From positions 1 to 6,895 of the forward strand of contig CALXJL010000075.1 of assembly GCA_944388615.1 (NCBI GenBank): 6,895 nucleotides of DNA, in the 5' to 3' direction. Under the pieces are notes generated by a model. The model searched no databases and was not told where the DNA came from. It was given only the letters and a program-made list of their open reading frames with translations. The position numbers and the translations under genes were made by a program. Shown here one piece after another: positions 1 to 6,511 of the stretch. This DNA comes from an uncultured Clostridia bacterium. Its GTDB lineage: Bacteria; Bacillota; Clostridia; TANB77; CAG-508. Every line of letters starts with the position of its first letter. The stretch's first letter is position 1.

Positions 1-973
1 CATCGGTATAATAATTTGTTTGTCTTTCATCAAATGCATAATTTTCAGTAATTTCATTCTTTGTTTTTGATTCATCTAACAATAACTCGCAAAGGTTAAT
101 TACTCTATCAAATGAATCTGCTTGTGGAAATGCTATTTCTGGCTCTTTCACAAATTCATTTATATTATTAAATACTGTTTGAATATCTTGTATATTTAGT
201 TCTGTATCTTCTATACTGTATTTTTTGCTTTTAACAAATTTAATAGAACTATAATCATCATCATTATCAAATCTATATTCGTAAACATTAAAAATTCCGT
301 TTGAATAAACCATATATATAGGTCTAACTGGCTTATTTATCTTACTTTTCCAAAGTCTATACGGATAATATAATTGTCTAACTAAAAAATCTTCTGAAAT
401 TACATTTTTAGCCTCAATTAAAGCAAGACTTTTTACGCCTTCGAACCCTCCATCTATTTCAATTCTCGAATTATGAACAGAAACATTAATATATTCATTT
501 TTATTTTCTTTATTCTTAATTTTAAATTCGAAATTTCCAGAGCCCATTTTTCCACTTATAGTAGGAACAAGATCTTCTTCATCTAAAAAATCTTCTAATA
601 TTTGAGTAATATATGCACAATTTATTGCTAATGCTTCACTTGTTATATTATTATAGTCTAAACTTTGAATATATTCTGGAAAATTTATTTTTATAATCTC
701 TTCATCTTCTGTCTTTTCAAACTTCATATAAGTTTGGAATCTTGCAATCATATAGCTATTGCTTGTAATAGGTAATATTGCTAAATCATTCTCTTTAAAT
801 AATTCTGGTAAGTTTGCACTATTATCAAACTTTGTCATAAGTCTAGCTTCTCTAAACTCATTTATCTCTTTAGCAGTTATTTTAAAATATCCATTTTGAT
901 TAATCTCTTCTAGTATATTATATTTATCAAATAATAATTTCCAAGCTTCTTTATTAGTTGTACACCTACTCAT
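1..973 (-). CDS. Putative type II restriction endonuclease, PD-(D/E)XK fold (3' end missing)
   Basis: 324 codons are visible and the reading frame runs off the left edge without a stop, so the C-terminus is missing. The core looks like a PD-(D/E)XK nuclease: IEIDGG at residues 171-176 and IEAK at 186-189 place Asp174 12 residues before Glu187-x-Lys189. The motif is followed by a helix-like stretch with VRQLYYPYR (198-206). Residues 1-80 are probably a separate N-terminal domain, possibly helix-turn-helix-like (inferred). ATG at 971-973 is the first start in frame, since a TAA lies three codons before it, and it overlaps the methyltransferase stop by 8 bp. The nearest Shine-Dalgarno-like sequence (GAGGTG, 987-992) is 13 nt upstream, so initiation probably relies on coupling to the upstream gene. 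The motif pattern plus position after a methyltransferase imply the cognate restriction enzyme, probably cutting the same unmethylated site. I do not recognise the family; it does not resemble DpnII, MboI or Sau3AI from memory. Confidence 0.75.
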   Translation of the reverse strand, partial: MSRCTTNKEAWKLLFDKYNILEEINQNGYFKITAKEINEFREARLMTKFDNSANLPELFKENDLAILPITSNSYMIARFQTYMKFEKTEDEEIIKINFPEYIQSLDYNNITSEALAINCAYITQILEDFLDEEDLVPTISGKMGSGNFEFKIKNKENKNEYINVSVHNSRIEIDGGFEGVKSLALIEAKNVISEDFLVRQLYYPYRLWKSKINKPVRPIYMVYSNGIFNVYEYRFDNDDDYSSIKFVKSKKYSIEDTELNIQDIQTVFNNINEFVKEPEIAFPQADSFDRVINLCELLLDESKTKNEITENYAFDERQTNYYTD

Positions 974-1820
974 AATTTCTTATTAACACCTCACTTACCG
1001 CTCCTCTATTATTTCCATTACTATTTATAGCTCTTTTGGCTTTAATAGTAACAATATTATAATTTTTATATAGTTCTCTTATAAATTCACAATCTGAATT
1101 TGATAATAAAAATTTAACACCTTTTTTATTAAGTGCATCACATAATTCTTTTAATCTTATTTGCTCATTTTCTCCAAATCCACTTTCATTATATCCTGTA
1201 AAATTAGAGGTTTTAGATATTGGTGCATAAGGTGGATCAAAATAGACAAAATCACACTTCTTAGCATTTTTAACTGTTTTTTCAAAATCACCATTCAAAA
1301 ACTTAATGTTAGATTCATTAAAATATTTATTTACTGCCCTTAATGTAATTTCATTAACTATATTTGGATTTTTGTAACTACCAAATGGAGAATTAAATTC
1401 TCCCATACTATTAACTCTATATAATCCATTGTAACAAGTTTTATTTAAATATAAGATTCTAGCTGCTCTGTCTATACCAGTCATCTTATTATATTTTTTT
1501 GGTTCTCTATCTAATTCTCTAATTCTATAATAACATTCTGATGTATTTGAATAGGTATTTGAATCAGATAACTTATCTATTAATTCGTCAACATTATTTT
1601 GTATTACACTATATAAATTTATTAACTCTTTATTAATATCATTTACTACCGCTTGTTTTGGTTGAAGTTCAAATAATACTGCTCCTCCACCTACAAAAGG
1701 TTCAAAATATGTATTAAACTTTTTGGGAGAATATTTTATTATTTCAGGTAATAGTTGCCTTTTACCACCAACCCATTTTACCACAGGTGCAACTAATTTA
1801 TTTGTTTTTTGTACAGCCAT
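966..1820 (-). CDS. dam: DNA adenine N6-methyltransferase, DpnM/Dam type (D12 class), probably GATC-specific
   Basis: 284 aa, the length I recall for Streptococcus DpnM, which it resembles closely from end to end. It transfers a methyl group from S-adenosylmethionine to N6 of adenine in DNA. Visible motifs: KWVGGK (15-20); the AdoMet-binding motif I FEPFVGGG (39-46); the Asn60-Asp61 pair; GDFE (177-180); and the catalytic DPPY (195-198). The alpha-class order puts the target-recognition region between motifs I and IV. Lys15, Asn131, Leu133, Arg135, Pro145 and Tyr149 match E. coli Dam Lys9, Asn120, Leu122, Arg124, Pro134 and Tyr138, the residues that read GATC; the last five share a constant offset of 11. 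GATC specificity is thus a good inference but untested. The start at 1820 is chosen over an upstream in-frame ATG at 1889 because AAAGGAGG (1827-1834) lies 6 nt before it and the promoter falls inside the longer version. It is the first gene of the restriction-modification operon and protects host DNA from the downstream endonuclease. Confidence 0.93.
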   Translation of the reverse strand: MAVQKTNKLVAPVVKWVGGKRQLLPEIIKYSPKKFNTYFEPFVGGGAVLFELQPKQAVVNDINKELINLYSVIQNNVDELIDKLSDSNTYSNTSECYYRIRELDREPKKYNKMTGIDRAARILYLNKTCYNGLYRVNSMGEFNSPFGSYKNPNIVNEITLRAVNKYFNESNIKFLNGDFEKTVKNAKKCDFVYFDPPYAPISKTSNFTGYNESGFGENEQIRLKELCDALNKKGVKFLLSNSDCEFIRELYKNYNIVTIKAKRAINSNGNNRGAVSEVLIRNYE

Positions 1821-1826
1821 TATGAA

Positions 1827-1834
1827 CCTCCTTT
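1827..1834 (-). promoter_or_regulatory. Ribosome binding site of the methyltransferase gene
   Basis: AAAGGAGG on the minus strand, 6 nt before the ATG at 1818-1820. It decides the start: no comparable site precedes the in-frame ATG at 1887-1889, which would add 23 residues. Confidence 0.85.
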
Positions 1835-1848
1835 CCAATTTCAAAAGT

Positions 1849-1877
1849 ATAATATCATAACTAAAAAAAATAATCAA
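1849..1877 (-). promoter_or_regulatory. Promoter of the restriction-modification operon
   Basis: On the minus strand, TTGATT (1872-1877) and TATTAT (1849-1854) are separated by exactly 17 nt, fitting a housekeeping sigma factor. The start of transcription would be near 1842, giving a leader of about 20 nt with the strong ribosome binding site. An overlapping TATACT (1846-1851) is an alternative -10 but with a poor 20-nt spacer. Confidence 0.65.
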
Positions 1878-1878
1878 T

Positions 1879-1893
1879 AGTTTTTGCAAAACT
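1879..1893. repeat. 15-bp inverted repeat just upstream of the restriction-modification promoter
   Basis: AGTTTT (1879-1884) and AAAACT (1888-1893) are perfect inverted arms around TGC. The repeat sits 1 bp upstream of the -35 hexamer, where an activator or repressor could bind. Short A/T palindromes are common in such DNA, so a regulatory role is only a possibility. No controller (C) protein gene is visible in the window. Confidence 0.3.
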
Positions 1894-1916
1894 TTTGTTT
1901 GTTTTTACCTTAGAAG

Positions 1917-1957
1917 AAAAAATAACTTATGAACTATGCATTCATAAGTTATTTTTT
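1917..1957 (-). terminator. Intrinsic terminator after the membrane-anchored protein gene
   Basis: Perfect 17-bp inverted repeat (1917-1933 with 1941-1957) around the 7-nt loop CTATGCA. Its ends are A/T runs, so the minus-strand transcript ends in a U-rich tract. It lies 27 bp past the stop codon of the gene at 1985-2683 and separates it from the restriction-modification operon. The A/T flanks are symmetrical, so it could also stop plus-strand transcripts. The stem is long but low in GC. Confidence 0.8.
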
Positions 1958-1984
1958 TCTAATTAAAGCTTATAATCACTATTT

Positions 1985-2683
1985 TTAAGATAATTTGTTT
2001 ATTAATTGATCATATTCACTAGATAAACTTTCACTATTGAAAACTATATTTTCACCTTCTATTTGCCAACTATTTTGATTTTCGGATAGAAAATTTATTA
2101 CTTCTTCAGAAACATCTAATATTTCTATTATTTCATCTATTGAATTTTCAACCACATTATCATTATTTTGATTTTCTATATCTCCTACAAATTCTTGTTT
2201 ATACAGATCTATATAATAGCTATCTAATCCTTTATCATTTATATAAGACATTGCCTTTTCCTCTGTAAAAAATTCTGTATACTTTGTTTTACATGTTTCT
2301 AGTTTTTCTTTTGTAGTGGTAATATAATTTTTCGTTTCTGTAAAATCTTTCCCATCTTCTTTATAATTATCTACAGTTAACAAATTAATAATTTTTTCAT
2401 CATTTAATATCTCTGTAATTTGTATAATATTATCAAAATTATCTTTTAAATACTCTTTAAAAGATTGTTCTACAACTGCATAATCACCATTTGTTACAGT
2501 TCTTTCCAGTCTTTTATTTATTGTATCAACATCAATATTTTCTGCATTTGATAAGTCACTTATTTCTGTTAATTCTGTTTTTAGCTTTTCTTCTTGTTGC
2601 ATATCTAAAAAAACCAAATAGCCTATTGCCACTACTGCTATTACTATAATGCCAAGAATACCAATTAAAATTTTTTTCTTCAT
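1985..2683 (-). CDS. Membrane-anchored acidic protein of unknown function
   Basis: 232 aa. Residues 2-4 are lysines, followed by one hydrophobic segment (about 5-26) with no lipobox cysteine and no obvious signal peptidase site. It therefore probably stays anchored with the rest outside the membrane. Residues 29-232 are hydrophilic, rich in Glu, Asp, Asn and Lys, and look mostly helical, with an Asn-rich stretch near 171-180. The C-terminus has an NSWQ (204-207) element followed by IVFNSESL and a Tyr/Leu-rich helix, a tail I loosely recall from uncharacterised clostridial proteins. I recognise no catalytic motif. It is preceded by GGGGG-type Shine-Dalgarno sequence (2692-2699, 8 nt before ATG). 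A possible -10 (TATGAT, 2722-2727) has no convincing -35, so it may have its own weak promoter or be fed by read-through from the ABC operon. Terminators on both sides suggest a single-gene unit. Secreted or cell-envelope function is a guess from topology only. Confidence 0.85.
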   Translation of the reverse strand: MKKKILIGILGIIVIAVVAIGYLVFLDMQQEEKLKTELTEISDLSNAENIDVDTINKRLERTVTNGDYAVVEQSFKEYLKDNFDNIIQITEILNDEKIINLLTVDNYKEDGKDFTETKNYITTTKEKLETCKTKYTEFFTEEKAMSYINDKGLDSYYIDLYKQEFVGDIENQNNDNVVENSIDEIIEILDVSEEVINFLSENQNSWQIEGENIVFNSESLSSEYDQLINKLS

Positions 2684-2691
2684 TAAAAAAG

Positions 2692-2719
2692 CCCCCTTTA
2701 AATTTATTCCTTTTAAAGG
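2692..2719 (-). promoter_or_regulatory. Ribosome binding site that can fold into a leader hairpin
   Basis: AAAGGGGG (2692-2699), 8 nt before the ATG at 2681-2683, is the Shine-Dalgarno sequence. Just upstream, CCTTTAAA (2712-2719) is the exact complement of TTTAAAGG (2695-2702), with a 9-nt loop between them. Folding would cover most of the ribosome binding site. The stem has only two G-C pairs, so it would be weak and temperature-sensitive if it forms. Confidence 0.4.
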
Positions 2720-2748
2720 ATATCATAAAAAATAAAATTATGCTATAG

Positions 2749-2779
2749 AAAAAAGAGAACTTTTTTAATAGTTCTCTTT
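2749..2779 (-). terminator. Intrinsic terminator of the ABC exporter operon
   Basis: On the minus strand, AAAGAGAAC (2771-2779) pairs perfectly with GTTCTCTTT (2752-2760) around a 10-nt loop, and the U run continues through 2749. It begins 12 bp past the stop of the second ABC gene, so it should end that operon before the membrane-anchored protein gene. Confidence 0.8.
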
Positions 2780-2791
2780 CCATAAATCTCT

Positions 2792-4663
2792 CTAATCAAT
2801 TTCAATTGCTCCAGTATATAATCCGTAATATGTACCTTTTTTTGCAATTAACTCATTATGATTTCCTCTTTCTATAATTCTACCATGATCTAAAACCATA
2901 ATTAAATCCGAATTTTTAATTGTAGATAATCTATGTGCTATTACAAAAACGGTTCTTCCTTTCATTAGTTTATCCATTCCTTCTTGAACAATCTTTTCTG
3001 TTCTTGTATCAATACTTGATGTTGCTTCATCCAATATTAAAACTGGTGGATTATTTAATGCTGCTCTTGCAATTGATAATAATTGTCTTTGCCCTTGTGA
3101 TAATCCTTCTCCATTTCCTGTTATTACTGTATCATATCCATGTGGTAAGTTTCTTATAAATTTATCTGCATTAGAAAGTTTTGCAGCTTCAATTACTTCT
3201 TCATCTGATGCATTTAATTTTCCATATCTTATATTATCTTTTATTGTTCCTGTAAATAGACTTGTATCTTGTAAAACCATTCCTAAAGATCTTCTTAAGT
3301 CATCTTTTTTAATCTTTCTGATATTTATTCTGTCATACCTTATTTTTCCTTCCTGAATATCATAGAATCGATTTATTAAATTTGTAATAGTAGTTTTTCC
3401 TGCCCCTGTGGCTCCAACAAATGAAACTTTTTGTCCTTCTTTTGCCGTTAGCGTTATATCATGTAATATCCTTTTATTTTCTTCATATCCAAATTGAACA
3501 TTTTCAAATTCAACTTGACCACGAAGTCTTGTATATGTAATTCTTCCATCTTTATGAGGATGTTTCCAAGCCCATACTCCTGTTCTTTCTTCAGTTTCTC
3601 TGATTTTTCCATTTTCTATTTTAGCATTTACTAATGTAACATATCCTTCATCTATTTCTACTTCTTCATCTATTAATTCAAATATTCTTTCAGCTCCAGC
3701 TAATGCCATAACAATAGAATTCATTTGTTGTGATACTTGACCTAATGGATTTGTAAATGCTTTTACAAATTGCAAAAATGCAGCTATACTTCCTATTGTT
3801 AGTATTCCATTAACAGATAACATTCCTCCAATTACTGCTACTAAAACATATCCTAAGTTACCTATATTCATAATACATGGCATTAAAATATTTGCATACA
3901 TATTTGCTTTTGTATTGCTTTCACATAAAGCTTCATTTAACTCATCAAACTTATTTTTAGATTCTTCTTCATAATTAAAAACTTTTACTACTTTTTGACC
4001 TTCCATCATTTCTTCGATATAACCATCAATTTTTCCTATATCCTCTTGTTGTTTTACAAAGAATCTTGAACTATTTCCTCCTAGATATTTTGAAACAAAT
4101 ATCATTACTACTACCATTGCAATAACTACTAATGTTAAATACACATTTGTTGTAAGCATTGATACTAAAATCGTTACCATAGATACACAAGCAGAAAATA
4201 CCTGAGGTATACTTTGACTTAACATTTGTCTTAATGTATCAACATCATTTGTATAAGTACTCATTATTTCTCCATGTGGTCTACTATCAAAATATCTTAT
4301 TGGTAGTTTTTGCATATGATTAAATAACTGTTTACGTATTTTATTTAATATTCCTTGAGATATATTTATCATTAATCTATTATATATGTATGTTGCTATT
4401 ACTCCAACTAAATATACAAATGCCATTATCATTATTACATTGAATAATGCTGTATAATCAGGATTTTGACTTGTAAGAAATGGAGTAATAAAATCATCAA
4501 TTAAATATTTTATAAATTCAATTCCTGCAACTCCCACTAATGCACTTATAATAATACTAACTAAAACAACAAATAGTTGTAATTTATATGTTGAAGTCAC
4601 ATATCCTAATAGCCTTTTTATAGTTTTTATTTTTGAAGATTTTTTCTTATTCTTATTCTCCAT
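2792..4663 (-). CDS. ABC exporter half-transporter, catalytically competent subunit
   Basis: 623 aa fused permease-ATPase. About six membrane helices (roughly 28-50, 74-97, 153-172, 174-196, 258-284 and 286-302) precede a C-terminal ATPase domain. The ATPase has A-loop Tyr393, Walker A GATGAGKT (417-424), Q-loop Gln465, signature LSQGQ (521-525), Walker B ending LDE with catalytic Glu546, D-loop SSID (549-552) and H-loop His577. Its own catalytic residues are intact, but the signature it lends to its partner is altered (LSQGQ, not LSGGQ). This is the pattern of the 'active' chain in heterodimers such as TM287/288 and BmrCD. An extra segment between permease and ATPase (about 338-382, including WAWKHPH) recurs in this subfamily as I recall it. 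ATG 4661-4663 starts one base after the partner's stop, with AAAGGAG 12 nt upstream. ATG 4673-4675 (627 aa) is possible but abuts that site with no spacing. Substrate unknown; export is inferred from fold. Confidence 0.93.
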   Translation of the reverse strand: MENKNKKKSSKIKTIKRLLGYVTSTYKLQLFVVLVSIIISALVGVAGIEFIKYLIDDFITPFLTSQNPDYTALFNVIMIMAFVYLVGVIATYIYNRLMINISQGILNKIRKQLFNHMQKLPIRYFDSRPHGEIMSTYTNDVDTLRQMLSQSIPQVFSACVSMVTILVSMLTTNVYLTLVVIAMVVVMIFVSKYLGGNSSRFFVKQQEDIGKIDGYIEEMMEGQKVVKVFNYEEESKNKFDELNEALCESNTKANMYANILMPCIMNIGNLGYVLVAVIGGMLSVNGILTIGSIAAFLQFVKAFTNPLGQVSQQMNSIVMALAGAERIFELIDEEVEIDEGYVTLVNAKIENGKIRETEERTGVWAWKHPHKDGRITYTRLRGQVEFENVQFGYEENKRILHDITLTAKEGQKVSFVGATGAGKTTITNLINRFYDIQEGKIRYDRINIRKIKKDDLRRSLGMVLQDTSLFTGTIKDNIRYGKLNASDEEVIEAAKLSNADKFIRNLPHGYDTVITGNGEGLSQGQRQLLSIARAALNNPPVLILDEATSSIDTRTEKIVQEGMDKLMKGRTVFVIAHRLSTIKNSDLIMVLDHGRIIERGNHNELIAKKGTYYGLYTGAIEID

Positions 4664-4664
4664 T

Positions 4665-6398
4665 CTATTCGTCATCTCCTTTCTTCTGAGATTCATATAC
4701 TTCTTTGTATATTTCATTTGTTTTTAGTAATTCTTCTGATGTACCTATTCCATCAATTTTTCCTTCATTTAATACAATAATTTTATCTGCATCTTCTATT
4801 GATGTTACTCTTTGCGCTATAATTATTTTTGTTGTGTTTGGTATTTCTTCTCTAAATGCTTTTCTTATAAAACTGTCTGTTTTTGTATCGACTGCACTTG
4901 TTGAATCATCTAAAATTAAAATTTTAGGTTTCTTTAAAATTGCTCTTGCTATACATATTCTTTGTTTTTGACCTCCAGATACATTTGTTCCTCCTTGATC
5001 TAAAACTGTTTCATATTTTGATGGGAATTCTCTTATAAATCCATCTGCTTGTGCTAATTTACATGCATCTTCTAATTCCTCTTGGTCAGCATTTTTCTTT
5101 CCCCAACGCAAGTTTTCTGCAATTGTTCCAGAAAATAATACATTTTTTTGTAACACCATTGCAACTGAATCTCTTAAAGTATGTATATCATAATCTTTTA
5201 CATTAACACCTCCAACTTTAACTTCACCTTTTGTAACATCATAAAGTCTTGGTATTAATTGAACTAATGTTGATTTTGAACTTCCTGTGCCTCCTATTAT
5301 TCCTATTGTTTCTCCTTCTTTTATTTCAAGGTTAATATGTTCTAATGCAAATTTATTTTCATCTTGTTCATCACTATAACAGAAACTAACGTCTTTGAAT
5401 GATATTGATCCATCTTTTACTTCTTTTATTGGATTACTTGGATTTTTTAAAGCTGGTTCTTCATCTATTACTTCTACTATTCTTTCTGCTGATGATTGTG
5501 CAATTATAACCATTACAAATACCATTGAGATCATCATTAAGCTTGATAAAATTTGCCAAGCATAAGTAATCATACTAGAAAGTTGACCTGTTTGCATATC
5601 TCCACCAACTATTAGTTTAGCACCTATCCATGATATGAATAATATACATGTATATATTGTTAGTTGCATTACAGGACTATTAAATGCTACTATTTTTTCA
5701 GCTTTTTTAAAATTTGTATATACTTCATCATTAACTTCTTGAAACTTCTTTTCCTCTGTATCTTCACGAACATATGCTTTTACAACTCTTATTGCATTCA
5801 AATTCTCTTGTATTACTCTATTTAATTTATCATATTTTTTAAATACTTTTTCAAATATAGGATGTGCTTTTATTGCTATGTAAAATAAAATCGCTCCTAA
5901 TACTGGAATTGCTATAAAAAATATTAAAGATAATTTTGCACTTATTGATAATACCATTAAAAGAGCAAATATCATCATTATTGGCCCTCTCACTAAAATA
6001 CGTATTATCATTTGAAATGCCATTTGTACATTTGTTACATCTGTTGTCATTCTTGTTACTAAACTAGATGTAGAGAATTTGTCAATATTTTCAAATGAAT
6101 AATCTTGTACCTTATGGAACATTGCTTTTCTTAAATTTTTAGCATATCCAGCTGAAGCTTTTGCTGCAAACCTTCCAGATAACATACCAAATACTAATGA
6201 TAATATTGCAGATATTATCAGCAATATACCCATTTCCAAAATATAGTTAATATCACTATTTTGAATTCCTACATCTATTATATTTGCCATTAAAAGAGGA
6301 ATAATAACTTCCATAACAACTTCTAATATAACAAATATTGGTGTAGCTATTGCAGATTTTTTGTATTCTTTCACATAACTTGCTAATTTTTTTATCAT
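4665..6398 (-). CDS. ABC exporter half-transporter, degenerate-site subunit
   Basis: 577 aa fused permease-ATPase, first gene of the exporter operon. Predicted membrane helices lie near 17-38, 54-75, 133-155, 158-178, 243-264 and 278-300. The ATPase domain has A-loop Tyr341, Walker A GGTGSSKS (369-376), Q-loop Gln417 and a good signature VSGGQ (473-477). Walker B ends LDD, so Asp498 replaces the catalytic Glu, and the H-loop reads IAQR, so Gln529 replaces His. These two changes mark the non-hydrolysing chain of heterodimeric exporters (TM287, BmrC and LmrC types). It should pair with the downstream 623-aa protein: its VSGGQ completes the active site, while its own Walker motifs with the partner's LSQGQ form the degenerate one. 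The start at 6398 is well supported by AAGGAGG (6407-6413), 8 nt upstream. The pair probably resides in the cytoplasmic membrane and exports a drug, peptide or lipid; the sequence does not say which. Confidence 0.94.
   Translation of the reverse strand: MIKKLASYVKEYKKSAIATPIFVILEVVMEVIIPLLMANIIDVGIQNSDINYILEMGILLIISAILSLVFGMLSGRFAAKASAGYAKNLRKAMFHKVQDYSFENIDKFSTSSLVTRMTTDVTNVQMAFQMIIRILVRGPIMMIFALLMVLSISAKLSLIFFIAIPVLGAILFYIAIKAHPIFEKVFKKYDKLNRVIQENLNAIRVVKAYVREDTEEKKFQEVNDEVYTNFKKAEKIVAFNSPVMQLTIYTCILFISWIGAKLIVGGDMQTGQLSSMITYAWQILSSLMMISMVFVMVIIAQSSAERIVEVIDEEPALKNPSNPIKEVKDGSISFKDVSFCYSDEQDENKFALEHINLEIKEGETIGIIGGTGSSKSTLVQLIPRLYDVTKGEVKVGGVNVKDYDIHTLRDSVAMVLQKNVLFSGTIAENLRWGKKNADQEELEDACKLAQADGFIREFPSKYETVLDQGGTNVSGGQKQRICIARAILKKPKILILDDSTSAVDTKTDSFIRKAFREEIPNTTKIIIAQRVTSIEDADKIIVLNEGKIDGIGTSEELLKTNEIYKEVYESQKKGDDE
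4676..4682 (-). promoter_or_regulatory. Ribosome binding site inside the end of the first ABC gene
   Basis: AAAGGAG lies within the last codons of the upstream ABC gene. It touches the ATG at 4673-4675 with no gap, which is too close for normal initiation, and sits 12 nt before the ATG at 4661-4663, slightly long but workable. I therefore favour 4663 as the start. Confidence 0.55.
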
Positions 6399-6406
6399 TC
6401 TTTTTT

Positions 6407-6413
6407 CCTCCTT
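6407..6413 (-). promoter_or_regulatory. Ribosome binding site of the first ABC gene
   Basis: AAGGAGG on the minus strand, 8 nt before the ATG at 6396-6398; near-perfect complement to the 16S rRNA 3' end. Confidence 0.85.
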
Positions 6414-6426
6414 CTCTTTCTAATAA

Positions 6427-6486
6427 TAAAATTCTGTAAATAATAATTTTTTTAAATTTTAGATTAATAATTTTTACAAAATTTTA
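6427..6486 (-). repeat. Inverted repeat in the leader of the ABC operon
   Basis: In the minus-strand transcript, UAAAAUUUUGUAAA (6473-6486) can pair with UUUACAGAAUUUUA (6427-6440) over 14 positions, one a G-U pair, around a 32-nt loop. It lies between the promoter and the ribosome binding site, ending 13 nt before the latter. There is no U tract typical of an attenuator, and A/T-rich DNA makes such repeats by chance, so a role is uncertain. Confidence 0.35.
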
Positions 6487-6496
6487 TATTACTTTT

Positions 6497-6510
6497 GTTA
6501 GCAACCTAAC
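6497..6510. promoter_or_regulatory. Probable MarR-type operator over the ABC operon start point
   Basis: Perfect inverted repeat GTTAG-(4 nt)-CTAAC, beginning 1 bp after the -10 hexamer and covering the predicted transcription start near 6505. The TTAG/CTAA arms and short spacer resemble sites I associate with MarR-family repressors, which often control multidrug exporters. A protein bound here would block transcription. No regulator gene is inside the window, so the family assignment is inference. Confidence 0.55.
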
Positions 6511-6511
6511 T

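Noticed and set aside
1161..1343. Plus-strand open frame of 60 codons
   Set aside because: It lies antisense within the methyltransferase gene, whose motifs are intact, and has no ribosome binding site or recognisable product.
1821..1889. N-terminal extension of 23 residues for the methyltransferase from an upstream ATG
   Set aside because: The extension would contain the promoter -10 and -35 and the ribosome binding site of the shorter form, and it reads as untypical hydrophobic sequence not shared with DpnM.
2709..2719. CCTTT-T-AAAGG palindrome as an operator
   Set aside because: It overlaps the leader hairpin described at 2692-2719 and no good promoter is placed near it, so a separate operator call is not supported.
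2556..2783. Minus-strand open frame of 75 codons overlapping the start of the membrane-anchored protein gene
   Set aside because: It runs through the ABC operon terminator and then out of frame through the 232-aa gene, giving a low-complexity product; a shadow frame.
2935..3159. Plus-strand open frame of 74 codons, Leu/Ile-rich
   Set aside because: Antisense to the Walker B, signature and H-loop coding region of the second ABC gene; its hydrophobicity reflects the complement of A-rich codons.
4705..4971. Plus-strand open frame of 88 codons
   Set aside because: Antisense to the ATPase domain of the first ABC gene, with no ribosome binding site or promoter.
6441..6475. Two direct copies of TAATAATTTTT (6441-6451, 6465-6475)
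   Set aside because: Simple A/T sequence in an extremely A/T-rich leader; not distinguishable from chance.
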